Origin: G958295935 sp965224235
Lineage (GTDB): Bacteria; Chloroflexota; Dehalococcoidia; Lucifugimonadales; Lucifugimonadaceae
Assembly: GCA_965224235.1 (NCBI GenBank)
Contig: CBDCYP010000002.1
Location: 1 to 64,000 of the forward strand
Direction of reading: 5' to 3'
DNA: 64,000 nucleotides
A program made the translations under genes and the position numbers. This document shows positions 1-7,874 of this stretch, piece by piece. Under the pieces are notes generated by a model, which worked only from the letters and a program-made list of their open reading frames with translations, ran no database searches and was not told the DNA's origin. Positions within the stretch are counted from its first letter, which is position 1. Every line of letters begins with the position of its first letter.

Positions 1-108
1 ATAGCAGTAGTGGCGCATGGTCACTCCCTTCAGGGCGGCGACCACCTTCAGCCTGCGTTGAAAGGTTGGCTCCAGGTCCAGGGTGAGTCTCTTCTTCTTG
101 ACTTCCAT
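1..108 (-). CDS. Ribbon-helix-helix-type small protein, 3' part outside window
   Basis: Thirty-six codons are visible, starting MEVKKKRLTLDLEPTF and running off the window start. The basic beta-strand (KKKRLTLDLE) followed by a helix (FQRRLKVVAALKG) is the pattern of MetJ/Arc ribbon-helix-helix DNA-binding proteins, which often act as antitoxins or plasmid copy/partition repressors. The start is fixed by GGAAGGAG about 6 nt upstream and by a good sigma70-like promoter at 156-185. The missing C-terminus prevents assignment to a family; the RHH call is from pattern only. Confidence 0.55.
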   Translation of the reverse strand, partial: MEVKKKRLTLDLEPTFQRRLKVVAALKGVTMRHYCY

Positions 109-142
109 GATCTGCTCCTTCCGTCTGCTCCTTCCGGGAGAA

Positions 143-185
143 TCCTATTGTCGGAATTATAGGACATACACAGAAATAGCCTCAA
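143..185 (-). promoter_or_regulatory. Sigma70-like promoter with inverted repeat over the -10 region
   Basis: Read on the minus strand, TTGAGG (185-180) and TATAAT (161-156) are separated by 18 bp, close to consensus. An inverted repeat TCCTAT/ATAGGA (143-148 and 159-164) overlaps the -10 box and lies just upstream of the RHH gene, as expected for an autorepressor operator. Confidence 0.55.
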
Positions 186-189
186 AGGC

Positions 190-410
190 CCGCATACATG
201 GAATCGGGGGAGGCCGCCGCACACTGGCAGCGATAACCTCCCCCTTTTCCTGGCGCCCCGCGCCGGCCGGCTCCTTCTTCCGCTTCTGCTCCACGCTGAG
301 CGCCCACTCAAACATGGAGAGGGGTGGCGGCCCGGGGCTTGCGGTTGCGGCCCCCGTATCCGGTACGGGGCACAAGCCCTTCGGCTTGACCGGCTCATTG
401 GTAACAATGG
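190..410 (-). pseudogene. Remnant of the 3' end of a PRTRC-element helicase gene
   Basis: The minus strand encodes EPVKPKG (about 396-376), then LSMFEWAL (about 320-295) and EPAGAGR (about 273-253). The intact helicase at 50817-53198 ends EPVKPKG, then LSLFEWAV, then EPVGAGR and a stop. DNA similarity continues into the 3' flank (GGCGGCCTCCCCC). Here the stop is replaced by CAG and no helicase body is present, so this is a scar. A third, shorter copy of the same 3' end lies at 46283-46359. Confidence 0.7.
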
Positions 411-421
411 CGGACTTCGCT

Positions 422-787
422 CTACGCCCAGGCGGTGGTGGCCGGGACCAGCCTGACATGGGCCGGGTCCACCGCCAGCCGGAGTCCTTCCAGCGTGTAG
501 GCCCCCAACAGGGCGCGGGCGCCGTCATTTCCGAAGACCACCAGGGTGGCCTCAGTGCGTCCGTCGATGGTGGCCATAGCGCGCCCGATGCCGTACTCCA
601 CGGGACGACCGTCGGCCAACACGAGGCTGATCTTGTCGATGGGCGACACTCCCAAGTCCCGCAGCAAGTTGGCGGGCACGACGGTGTAGCTGGCCCCGGT
701 ATCCACCATCGCCTCTATCTCCATCGACCGTTGGCCGTCCATGCTGTCAAGCCGGACGGGCCAGTTGAAAACGCCCAAATTCATCAT
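422..787 (-). CDS. Clan AA retropepsin-like aspartic protease
   Basis: A 121-residue protein with the catalytic signature VDTGAS at residues 28-33 followed by a hydrophobic strand (YTVVPANLL), the hallmark of single-domain bacterial retropepsin-like proteases that act as homodimers. The length (about 120 residues) is normal for the family. AAAGGGA precedes two consecutive ATG codons; the first is used here. It stands alone, with no obvious partner gene, and overlaps the upstream edge of the helicase scar. It is related in fold, but not closely in sequence, to the two proteases at 1284-1655 and 2011-2298. Its substrate is unknown. Confidence 0.8.
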   Translation of the reverse strand: MMNLGVFNWPVRLDSMDGQRSMEIEAMVDTGASYTVVPANLLRDLGVSPIDKISLVLADGRPVEYGIGRAMATIDGRTEATLVVFGNDGARALLGAYTLEGLRLAVDPAHVRLVPATTAWA

Positions 788-881
788 TCCCTTTGCTTGC
801 GCTGTGTTTCCAGGGCGCTACTCTACAACGAGTAGAGTACTCTACCATTTTGCGTCGGTTTCCGCCAACAAAAAAGGCTAA

Positions 882-1023
882 GGAACCTCTGAACAACTCC
901 GTGTTCCAATCCGTTCGCCCTGAGCTTGTCGAAGGGTTCTGGCCTCCTCCCCCACAAGGGGAGGATTCAGGAGGGGGGAACCTCCGCTCTGCCAAGCGCA
1001 TCGGCCACTTGTTCAGAGATTCC
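882..1023. mobile_element. 142-bp MITE with IS5-type target duplication
   Basis: Terminal inverted repeats GGAACCTCTGAACAA (882-896) and TTGTTCAGAGATTCC (1009-1023) match at 14 of 15 positions and are flanked by a direct CTAA duplication (878-881 and 1024-1027). CTAA fits the YTAR target of the IS5 subgroup. There is no coding capacity. The interior carries a second motif, CCGTTCGCCCTGAGCTTGTC and its continuation (911-936), which I recognise as a short repeat common in many bacterial genomes. Confidence 0.75.
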
Positions 1024-1027
1024 CTAA

Positions 1028-1121
1028 CATACTCACCTATAGCGACGTCCAGTTGGAAATTGGCGTCGCTGCTGTCCACCGTCCCGCTACCGTCCGTGTC
1101 GAAGGTGATGTCCGCCGACAA
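1028..1121 (-). pseudogene. Possible EF-hand/dockerin-like fragment
   Basis: The minus strand reads FDTDGSGTVDSSDANFQL, resembling one calcium-binding DxDGSGxVD loop as found in dockerin or EF-hand repeats. The frame is broken immediately downstream by the MITE at 882-1023. No second loop or start region is visible, so at most this is a remnant. Confidence 0.3.
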
Positions 1122-1130
1122 CTCGTAGCC

Positions 1131-1216
1131 GAGGGGTCTCGATACGCTCGCATCATGCTATACAACCTATCCCGGTACCGCTCATGTCACCCCGAGCGAA
1201 GCCGAGGGGCCTCGGT
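1131..1216. repeat. Two copies of a GAGGGGYCTCG-type dispersed short repeat
   Basis: GAGGGGTCTCGATACGCTCG at 1131-1150 and CACCCCGAGCGAAG (1189-1202) running into CCGAGGGGCCTCGG (1203-1216) are variants of a palindromic motif. Together with the MITE they fill most of the non-coding stretch 788-1283; nothing else is seen there. Confidence 0.5.
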
Positions 1217-1283
1217 AAGAGGGGCCGGGCATGCCGTCTGGATGGCCTCGTAGGCGTCGTTCCCCACACCCTCTATCACTCGG

Positions 1284-1655
1284 CTATGCCCTGGCCTGGA
1301 TGACGACGCGGCCACCATCCTCAACGTCGATGTTCAGGTTGTGCCTGTCGAGCAGCAGCATCCCGACGAGGGGAGTGCTGCCCGTTGCGTCGGCCTCGAT
1401 GTCTCTCGGTTGGCCGTCCCAGAGCACGGCGCCGTAGTAAACCTCGAACTCCACCTCAGTGTCGTTGGCCAGAAATGCCCGGCTTCTGTAAGCAAAAGGC
1501 AACCCTAGCTCCGCCACCAACGCAGTCGGCAAGGTCAAGAAGCCGCTGTAGCCGGTGTCCACCACGGCCTCGATGTCCCGGGTTCGGCCCCCAGGGCCCT
1601 GCAAGCGAAGAGCAACGACTGCCTCATAGGCAGCATTCACCGCCCCTTCGATCAC
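1284..1655 (-). CDS. Clan AA aspartic protease, intact member of a duplicated pair
   Basis: A 123-residue protein with VDTGYSGFLTLP (about residues 32-43), the family's catalytic Asp-Thr-Gly, and a C-terminal LVGMLLLDRHNL strand typical of bacterial single-domain retropepsin-like proteases. It starts with GTG overlapping the stop of the preceding gene (GTGA), so it is translationally coupled to the 107-residue partner at 1652-1975. Such two-gene units of a small unknown protein and a clan AA protease recur in genomes and have been likened to toxin-antitoxin cassettes; that function is inference. A damaged second unit lies directly upstream. Confidence 0.8.
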   Translation of the reverse strand: MIEGAVNAAYEAVVALRLQGPGGRTRDIEAVVDTGYSGFLTLPTALVAELGLPFAYRSRAFLANDTEVEFEVYYGAVLWDGQPRDIEADATGSTPLVGMLLLDRHNLNIDVEDGGRVVIQARA

Positions 1656-1975
1656 TCGGTCCTCCGCAGAGACCCGCCCCCGAAGCTGCGCAGCGCCCGG
1701 TACCCGACGCGCTCCATCAAGACATCGACGGCCTCCGGGCGCTGCGCCCGCAGACGCTCTATCGCGCCGCGGGTGGTGCCGGCGATGGCCCAGTTCCCCG
1801 TCTCAACGTCGATAGCGACGTACTCCCCGAAGTGGCCGGCTTCTACCTGAGGCAGGATGTCCCGCTCGTATATCTCCTTGCCGAGGCGGGTCGTCTCGGC
1901 CCCAGGACGGAGCGGGCGTCCGGCCGCTCCAAGGCCGGACGTGTGCGCCGGTGTCTTTGCGTGCGTCACTAGCAC
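1652..1975 (-). CDS. Small conserved partner of the aspartic protease
   Basis: A 107-residue protein. The conserved core is RLGKEIYERDILPQVEAG followed by EYVAIDVETGNWAIAG and ERVGYRALRSFGGG. I do not know a functional name; proteins of this type are found immediately upstream of clan AA proteases. The start is taken at GTG 1975, giving about 28 variable residues before the conserved core, so a shorter start is possible. Its 3' end overlaps the protease start by 4 nt. A paralogue (2295-2660) is about 90% identical over the core. Confidence 0.65.
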   Translation of the reverse strand: MLVTHAKTPAHTSGLGAAGRPLRPGAETTRLGKEIYERDILPQVEAGHFGEYVAIDVETGNWAIAGTTRGAIERLRAQRPEAVDVLMERVGYRALRSFGGGSLRRTE

Positions 1976-2010
1976 TCTCCCTTCAAGGGCGTTCTGCTAC
2001 TACGTTTATG

Positions 2011-2298
2011 CTACAGCGTTGGGGGTGATGTTGGGCAATTGGACAAGGGTGGGGTAGCAGCCCAGAGCACGGCGGCGTAGTAAACCTCGAACTCCACCTC
2101 AGTGTCGTTGGCCAGAAATGCCCGGCTTCTGTAAGCAAAAGGCAACCCGAGCTCCGCCACCAACGCAGTCGGCAAGGTCAAGAAGCCGCTGTAGCCGGTG
2201 TCCACCACCGCCTCGATGTCCCGGGTTCGGCCCCCAGGGCCCTGCAAGCGAAGTGTCACGACTGCCTCATAGGCAGCATTCACCACCCCCTCGATCAC
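2011..2298 (-). pseudogene. Truncated tandem copy of the aspartic protease
   Basis: Residues 1-79 are nearly identical to the protease at 1284-1655, including VDTGYSGFLTLP. Homology stops abruptly after AVLW near 2062 and 15 unrelated residues follow, so the C-terminal third including the LVGMLLLDRH strand is lost. The duplicated block is roughly 440 bp long; the breakpoint is near 2062. A half-size protein lacking that strand is unlikely to fold as an active dimer. Confidence 0.75.
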
Positions 2299-2660
2299 TC
2301 GGCCCTCCGCAGTGACCCACCGCCAAAGCTGTATAGCGCCCGGTACCCGACGCGCTCCATCAAGACATCGACGGCCTCCGGGCGCTGCGCCCGCAGACGC
2401 TCCAACGCGGCGCTCTCACTGCCGGCGACGGCCCAGTCCCCCGTCTCAACGTCTATGGCGACGTACTCCCCGAAGTGGCCGGCTTCGACCTGAGGCAGGA
2501 TGTCCCGCTCGTATATCTCCTTGCCCAGGCGGGCTGTCTCTCCGATTGGGCGACCCCGTGCGCGCCGGAGGCCCCCGGCCGACTGACCGGCCACGTAAAC
2601 ACCGACCTGCGCCCGCGATGTCCATCCGCTAACCTGACTCCCCGAACACTCGCTGCGCAC
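2295..2660 (-). CDS. Tandem copy of the protease partner protein
   Basis: 121 residues as drawn from GTG 2660. The conserved core (ARLGKEIYERDILPQVEAG, then EYVAIDVETGDWAVAG, then ERVGYRALYSFGGG) matches the 107-residue protein at 1652-1975. The first about 45 residues share nothing with that paralogue, so the true start is uncertain. Its 3' end overlaps the truncated protease copy by 4 nt, preserving the coupling of the intact unit. The core is uninterrupted, so this half of the duplication may still be expressed although its protease is broken. Confidence 0.55.
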   Translation of the reverse strand: MRSECSGSQVSGWTSRAQVGVYVAGQSAGGLRRARGRPIGETARLGKEIYERDILPQVEAGHFGEYVAIDVETGDWAVAGSESAALERLRAQRPEAVDVLMERVGYRALYSFGGGSLRRAE

Positions 2661-2725
2661 CCGTTAAGCGTACTGAGCGTTGCGGTCAATCCCCATGTGG
2701 AACACGCTCGTCGCTTGTCCGGATT

Positions 2726-2962
2726 GGTTAATGTATCGCTCGAAATTCCACTAAGTTCCGCTCCTTCGTCAAGCAGGTCGAGGTCAAACTCGGCAGGGCT
2801 GCCATCGTCTACTCCATACCTACGCCGGAAGACAGCCTCGCACCCGGCAGGAACGCCGAGGACATGGCCCTGAACGGCTCGGTGCTACCTTTCACCCCGG
2901 TTGGTGGGCCTTTCTTCACGGTAGACAGAACCGTCTTCGAACTGTGGCTCGGGGGCCTGTGA
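2726..2962 (+). pseudogene. 3' end of a recombinase-like gene
   Basis: An open stretch of about 78 codons ends in TGA at 2960-2962 and includes VKQVEVKLGRAAIVYSIPTP and VGGPFFTVDRTVFELWLG. The pattern 'V-x-x-I/V-E-V-x-x-G-x-A-x-I-x-Y-x-I-P-x-P' is what I expect at the end of large recombinase proteins. No start or catalytic part is present. The last 20 codons define a repeat found five more times in the window (19294-19533 and 21448-21606). Confidence 0.45.
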
Positions 2963-3050
2963 GCATCACTCCCGCAATCCCACCGGAGGGTTCGAGTATC
3001 CTCAGGTCCACCAAAAATGGTCGACCGTTCTTGACTTAGGATCTTTCCTG
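2963..3050. other. tRNA 3'-end-like motif beside the recombinase remnant
   Basis: At about 2986-3013 the sequence runs GGAGGGTTCGAGTATCCTC, then AGGTCCACCA. This looks like a T-arm, acceptor strand and CCA, but the T-loop is 8 rather than 7 nt and no full cloverleaf can be drawn. It could be an attachment-site scar left by a mobile element. Confidence 0.25.
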
Positions 3051-3296
3051 TTACAGGCTTTGAGACCACGCCGCGTACAATTCGCCGCATGGACCCCCAA
3101 AGCGGTCAAGCAGGCTGTCGTTAAAGCTCTTCCCGAATCTGCCATCGTCCACCACCTCGTTGAGACTCTGAATCCCATAACCCGCTTCGAGTGATCGGAT
3201 GAACTCCCATGAAGTACTGTATAGGCGTCGTATATCAGCACGACTACCTCCAGATCTGTAACCACAGAACTCTGTGGTTGACAGCAGGCTTCCACG
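3051..3296 (-). pseudogene. C-terminal fragment of metallopeptidase gene split by IS21
   Basis: Reading from the target duplication, the strand encodes SWEFIRSLEAGYGIQSL, LLDRFGGPCGELYAAW and ends SQSL at TAA 3053-3051. When the IS is removed and one CCACG copy kept, this joins in frame to the fragment at 5907-6763 (857 + 241 nt = 366 codons). The pattern is typical of the C-terminus of peptidase MA-like gluzincins. Confidence 0.8.
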
Positions 3297-3395
3297 TGTC
3301 GATGATCAGGACCTATATACCATCGTGATCACGACCTATATACCACCTCGTCAGGTGGGTGACGGCCCCTGGACACCGTGGTATGCGGACTATTA

Positions 3396-4190
3396 TCACC
3401 CTGCGGTTTGAGGGTCAACCACCTCCTTTGCATCCAGTCCGTCCAGCAGAGCCCTGTGGGGCGACAACCGCTCCCGGTAGCTCTGGCCCTCGATGACGAT
3501 CTGGTAGCTGGCGTTGGCGAGCCGGTCGAGGGCGCTGTTGCCGAGGATGGGGTCGTCGAAGAGTCCGAGCCACTCGTCGACAGCCCTGTTGGAGGTGATG
3601 ACGAAGCTGGCGGTACGATGCCTGGCGATGACCAGCTCGTAGAGGTCTATGGACTGCTGTTGGGTCATCCTGTGGAGACCGAGGTCGTCGAGGATGAGCA
3701 GGTCCGGGGCGATGAAGGAGCGGAAGGTCTTGTCCGTGGAGTGGTCCACCCTGGCCTGAGCCATGGCCCTGAAGAAGTCGTCGGCATGTACGAAGCGGAC
3801 GGAGTGCCCGGCTCTGACGGCAGCATATCCGAGGGCCTGAGCGATGAAGCTCTTGCCCACGCCGACCGGTCCGACGAGCAGGACGTGCTCGTTGCGGTCC
3901 AGGAACTGGAGGGAGAAGGCGGCGTCCAGGAGTCGTCGGTCGAGTGTGATGGATGCGGACCAGTCGAAGTCTTCGAGGCGGCAGGTCTGCTCGAAGCCGG
4001 CCCTCTGGAGGCGGAGTTCGAGCCGCCTGTGGTCTCTGCGGTTGATCTCATCGGTCAGTATGATCTGCAGGAAGGATGCGTAGTCGATCTGATCCCTGCG
4101 TGCGAGAGCGACTCTCTCCGGCAGGGTGTTGAGCACGGCGCCGAGCTTGAGGCGCTTGAGCAGCGGGGTGAGTTCAGTCGTGGTGGTCAT
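3396..4190 (-). CDS. istB: IstB-type transposition helper ATPase
   Basis: A 264-residue AAA+ ATPase. Walker A is GPVGVGKSF and Walker B is LLILDDLGL, followed by the ITSNR sensor-1 motif. IstB assembles on DNA and stimulates the IstA transposase in IS21 elements. The ATG at 4190 overlaps the istA stop (ATGA), the standard IS21 arrangement and evidence against the longer upstream reading. The length is normal for the family and the gene appears intact. Confidence 0.93.
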   Translation of the reverse strand: MTTTTELTPLLKRLKLGAVLNTLPERVALARRDQIDYASFLQIILTDEINRRDHRRLELRLQRAGFEQTCRLEDFDWSASITLDRRLLDAAFSLQFLDRNEHVLLVGPVGVGKSFIAQALGYAAVRAGHSVRFVHADDFFRAMAQARVDHSTDKTFRSFIAPDLLILDDLGLHRMTQQQSIDLYELVIARHRTASFVITSNRAVDEWLGLFDDPILGNSALDRLANASYQIVIEGQSYRERLSPHRALLDGLDAKEVVDPQTAG

Positions 4191-5773
4191 GAGCGTTCTC
4201 CTTGTGCTGATTGAGCGGTGCGGCCGTTGGCACGAGCGAAGACGGCGCCCGGCCTGGCGAATCGACCTGGGGGCATCGGTGGAGGCTCCGGCTGCGTGGT
4301 CTCCTGCTCCAGGGCCTCGACGAGTATGCGCTCGAGACGGCGCACGTCGATCAGGTCTACGGAGAGAGCCCTCCGGCATGCGGCATCGAGACGCTCAGGG
4401 GAGTAGCGTTCTCCCAGCCGTATGAGCTTGTGTCCCTGCCTGAGCTTGGCCCAGGGTAGCGGGCCGTCGAAGAGACGCTCGGCATAGGCCGCGACGGCCG
4501 GTCCCTGTGACGCCGCGCTGCGCTTGATTTGCTCCGGCGCTCTGAGGGTGTAGGCGCTCAGCTCTGCCGGGTAGTCGTCGGGGTCGGTGGACCTGCCGCC
4601 GCGATCCTGGCGCGGGTGTACCTTGATCAGCCTTCCCCGGTGGTAGATGCGCACCAGTTTGCTGCCGAGCCGCACCTCCACCTTCTGCCCGGGTGGGCAT
4701 GTCGCAGAGGGCACCGAGTAGAGGGCGTACTGGCAGGCTATGTGATGGTCGGGATGCACCTTGGCCGTGCGCCAATCGGTCATCTCGTAGGGCTCTGCGT
4801 CCCACTCTCCGAGCGTGTGGCGCTCCTCATCCCGGAAGACGGTCAGGGGCTGCTTGCGGGTGGTGCCGTGGACCCTCTGTCCGGCCACCTCCAGGCACCA
4901 CCGCCTAGCAGCAGACCTCATGTCCGAGAGGCCGGTGAACTCCCCGCCCTTGAAGAACCGCTCCCGCACGTAGGGCACCCCACGCTCCACGCGCGGCTTG
5001 TCCCGGGGATGGCGCACCCGCGCCGGGTCTGAGATGAAGCCCCGGTGCTGGGAGTACTCCAGGAAGCCGCGCGTGAGACGGGGATGGAGCGGATCGACAC
5101 CCGCCACTGCTGCGGGGAAGTTGTCGATCACCAGGTACTTGGGAACGCCCTCGAAGAAGGCCCAAGCAGCCTCCAACCCCTCGATCACGTCCACGAGCTT
5201 CTGGCTGAACGTCGGCCAGACGAAGCTGTGCCGCGAGTAGGTCAGGACGATGATCAGCGCCCAGACCGCACGGCGGCGACCGGTCTCCGGGTCCTCTATC
5301 AGGCCCAGACGACCGAAGTCCATCTCCGCCACCTCGCCTGGTGCGCTCTCCTCCATCCGCACCGTCGTGGCGCTTCGTCTCTGCCAACCCCGCCGACGGA
5401 TGAACCGCCCCAACGACGTGTACGAGACCCGGCAGCCTCGGCCCGCAAGCAGCTCATGGATGCGGGTCACCTGCAGACGGTCGGCGGTGAGCCACTCGTA
5501 GACCTGGTCCGCCCAGGGGACAAGGACATCCTCGGTCGGCGTCTCCACCTTCCGAGGGCTGCACAGGGTCAGCCCCACCAGGCGGGTCAACTGATCTTCA
5601 CTCGGAACCGGGCCGTCTCGTGTCAGGCCCGCCTCCACCCCCGCCCTGATGTATCTACGGACTGTCTTCCTCGACAGTCCCGTGCCGCTAGCTATCTGCC
5701 GCTGACTCGCACCGGACTGCCAGCGGCGTACCACTTCTGCTATCTCCACTCTAGACACCTCCCTGTACGCCAT
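4187..5773 (-). CDS. istA: IstA-type DDE transposase of IS21 family
   Basis: 528 residues. An N-terminal helix-turn-helix (EVVRRWQSGASQRQIASGTG) is followed by the RNase H-like catalytic core: EMDFGRLG carries the first Asp, VIDNFPAAV the second, and the helix around KPRVERGVPYVRERFF the Glu. A C-terminal beta-barrel region follows. It acts with the downstream IstB to insert the element. Length and reading frame are intact, so the element may be active. Confidence 0.93.
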   Translation of the reverse strand: MAYREVSRVEIAEVVRRWQSGASQRQIASGTGLSRKTVRRYIRAGVEAGLTRDGPVPSEDQLTRLVGLTLCSPRKVETPTEDVLVPWADQVYEWLTADRLQVTRIHELLAGRGCRVSYTSLGRFIRRRGWQRRSATTVRMEESAPGEVAEMDFGRLGLIEDPETGRRRAVWALIIVLTYSRHSFVWPTFSQKLVDVIEGLEAAWAFFEGVPKYLVIDNFPAAVAGVDPLHPRLTRGFLEYSQHRGFISDPARVRHPRDKPRVERGVPYVRERFFKGGEFTGLSDMRSAARRWCLEVAGQRVHGTTRKQPLTVFRDEERHTLGEWDAEPYEMTDWRTAKVHPDHHIACQYALYSVPSATCPPGQKVEVRLGSKLVRIYHRGRLIKVHPRQDRGGRSTDPDDYPAELSAYTLRAPEQIKRSAASQGPAVAAYAERLFDGPLPWAKLRQGHKLIRLGERYSPERLDAACRRALSVDLIDVRRLERILVEALEQETTQPEPPPMPPGRFARPGAVFARANGRTAQSAQGERS

Positions 5774-5906
5774 CGCCGCTCCTTACATCAAGGTTGCAGC
5801 TATGGTCGCCAATCAGGTGTCCGGGGTGGTCCCCCTCACTGATTAAGTGGTCTATAGGTCCTGATTATTTCTCGATCTACCGGTACCTAGCTCTTGATCA
5901 TTGACA

Positions 5907-6763
5907 CCACGACCTATCCATACCGACCACCGATTCTTGGCCCTCTCCGGAAACTGACGCCAACCTTCATTGGCGAACCACTGAGCCATCCCTTCGTGAA
6001 ACCACCGCGGAATTGAACTATAGGAGCTTCGTCCCAAGCTCTGGCACCAGGTGGCGTGGACCATTTCATGTAAGCGAGTTCGAGATGCGGGTGATTCTTC
6101 AAACACGTTCGACGCATCTTCAAGGGGGACTCCGATGATCACACCGTCATCTTGGCAGCTTGCAAAACCGCCAGACCACTCACGGCCGATAGTTGCCATA
6201 TGCACCTTGTATTCTCTAATGTCGCGAAAGAGATACAGTGAAATGGGCGGGCTGCTATCCGGCATTTGCCACTTGTCGGCGAGGTGGCTACGAGTTCTTT
6301 CGAACTCGGCCAACGTCCGTTCCACCTTCGCGGGATCAACACCCGCCCCAAAGGTCGGAAAGAATGACTGGAGGGCAGCCTCAGCGTCTCCTCCTCGCGA
6401 GCGGTGCTCGATGATCCTGGGGCTCACGGCCCCTCCCACTAGCAGCAATGTGGCGACTGTGAGAATTAGGGCTGTCTTGCGGGGGTGGCGCTTCATCCAA
6501 TCGTCGGACCGACTGGCACAACGGGGCTTGATCAGCCATAAGCGAGTTGCGATGGGGAGCGCGACGAGTGGCGCCACAACCGTCGTCATCGTCCCGAATC
6601 GAGGCCCCAGTGACACCGCCTCTACGATGACTAGCTCAGCTACGACAGTAGTTAGGCCCCAAAGGAATAGCCAGCTGATGGCTGCCCCAACCAGCCTGAG
6701 GACGACAAGGCACTTCGCTACCAGTGGGATTGCCCGGATATCGTTCAGCGTGTTGTACCTCAT
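5907..6763 (-). pseudogene. Membrane gluzincin (peptidase MA-like), N-terminal part, split by IS21
   Basis: The intact ancestor would have had 365 residues. The first about 110 residues hold three or four hydrophobic segments, so the enzyme is membrane-anchored. A zinc-peptidase core follows, with HEMVH (HExxH) and, about 25 residues on, FHEGMAQWFA, whose Glu would be the third ligand. The open frame as it stands reads 19 codons into the IS and stops at 5852. The rest of the gene is at 3051-3291. It lies 109 bp downstream of the E1 gene on the same strand and was probably the last gene of the ubiquitin-like operon. It is now inactive unless the IS is lost precisely. Confidence 0.85.
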
Positions 6764-6872
6764 TACATCTAAGGCTCCAGCAAAGCAGCTTGAGGACGCT
6801 GTCCTCTCTTCATTCGGTTTGGGACGTAGTTCTGTATGGCTTCTCGTAGTCTTGATAGCTGTAGCTTCGGGG

Positions 6873-7823
6873 TCAATCTCCGAGTCGGTTTAGCCACTTG
6901 GTTATCGACAGAACTCGATCATCGATCAATCGGAGCATGCGAGTGCTCGCTCCCACCGATTTTGAGAGTCGGCGTTTCCTTTCCGCGTCTTCATGGAGGC
7001 CCGTGAGTGAGACACGATGGTCGCCTACGCCCGCGGCGGCTTCAGTGGCACAGTGCGGTTTCGCGGCGTCATCGCGGTGTTCGAGATGGTGGATACTGAG
7101 CGCGTACTGGAGTGGCCCGGGATCACCGAAGCCGGCGGGGGCCACGCCGAAGCTGACATACTGGGCAAGAATGCTCGCAGCGACGTTCACCGAGAGCGGC
7201 GCCACGTTGGGATTGACCGGCATGACGCTTTCCCCTGCGCGCTGGATGTAGGTTGGATCATCGAGGAGCCCCTGCCGATCGAGCGCCACAAGCCCGAGGT
7301 CTAGCTGACGGTTGCAACTCATGCACGGCCTACCGGGCCTGACGATATGAGAGCGCCACGTAGCGTTGCGCATCTCTCCGCCATCGAACGTATCGATGGC
7401 AATCCCACCGTCTATTACGGGAATGAGATCCGAGTAGGCCAGAGAGTTAAGCACGGCTCGCGGCCAGGGCCGGTCAACACATGAGAAGATTAGGTCGTGG
7501 TCGAGCGCGATCCGTAGCCCGTCCGGCTCGCAAATTGATTGGTCAGAAACCTCGATACTGCAACTGTCCGCGGTGGCTGCCTCCATGGCCTCCCGGAGGG
7601 CAACATAGATTTTGGGTCTCCTCAGGCGAACGTCGCGACATGCAGCACCGATGAGGCGGTCCAGGTTGTGGGTTTCGACCAAGTCATAGTCCATCACGGT
7701 CAGGTAACGCAGCCCGGATGCCGCAAGCCGTACCAGAACATCGAGGCCGACGCTACCGGCACCTACTACCAGGACTCTTCTTCGTACAAGGTCGGCTTGG
7801 GCCCGTTCACCCCAGGCGCTCAC
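6873..7823 (-). CDS. E1-like (ThiF family) activating enzyme of Ubl operon
   Basis: 316 residues. The nucleotide-binding loop VLVVGAGSVGLDVL lies at about residues 17-30. YDLVETHNLDR is the acidic/Arg segment that contacts ATP, and CMSC supplies a CxxC pair of the usual zinc site; I do not see a clear second pair. E1-like enzymes adenylate the C-terminus of a ubiquitin-like protein. The start is drawn at GTG 7823, 51 nt after the JAB gene; no strong ribosome site is seen, so a slightly earlier start is possible. The neighbours (JAB, E2, Multi-ubiquitin-type protein) support a conjugation pathway rather than thiamine or molybdopterin synthesis. Confidence 0.82.
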   Translation of the reverse strand: MSAWGERAQADLVRRRVLVVGAGSVGLDVLVRLAASGLRYLTVMDYDLVETHNLDRLIGAACRDVRLRRPKIYVALREAMEAATADSCSIEVSDQSICEPDGLRIALDHDLIFSCVDRPWPRAVLNSLAYSDLIPVIDGGIAIDTFDGGEMRNATWRSHIVRPGRPCMSCNRQLDLGLVALDRQGLLDDPTYIQRAGESVMPVNPNVAPLSVNVAASILAQYVSFGVAPAGFGDPGPLQYALSIHHLEHRDDAAKPHCATEAAAGVGDHRVSLTGLHEDAERKRRLSKSVGASTRMLRLIDDRVLSITKWLNRLGD

Positions 7824-7874
7824 CGTCCTGGTCTGGCTGTCTCTGGGTCGTGGCGGGGGTTGGACAGCGTCGTT

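Larger units (their letters stand above)
3297..5906 (-). mobile_element. Complete IS21-family insertion sequence
   Basis: The ends TGTCGATGATCAGG (from 3297) and, on the other strand, TGTCAATGATCAAG (from 5906) are imperfect inverted repeats. A 5-bp direct duplication CCACG flanks them (3292-3296 and 5907-5911). The element carries istA and istB with the usual ATGA overlap. Intact ORFs and an intact duplication point to a recent insertion; it split a peptidase gene. Confidence 0.92.

Noticed and set aside
2904..3013. A tRNA gene (T-arm-like loop and CCA)
   Set aside because: The apparent acceptor arms TGGGCCT/AGGTCCA are about 100 nt apart, there is no anticodon arm, and the T-loop has 8 nt. 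Kept only as a possible 3'-end scar.
5045..5842. Long plus-strand frames opposite istA, istB and other minus genes
   Set aside because: They have no recognisable motifs or ribosome sites and mirror well-supported genes.
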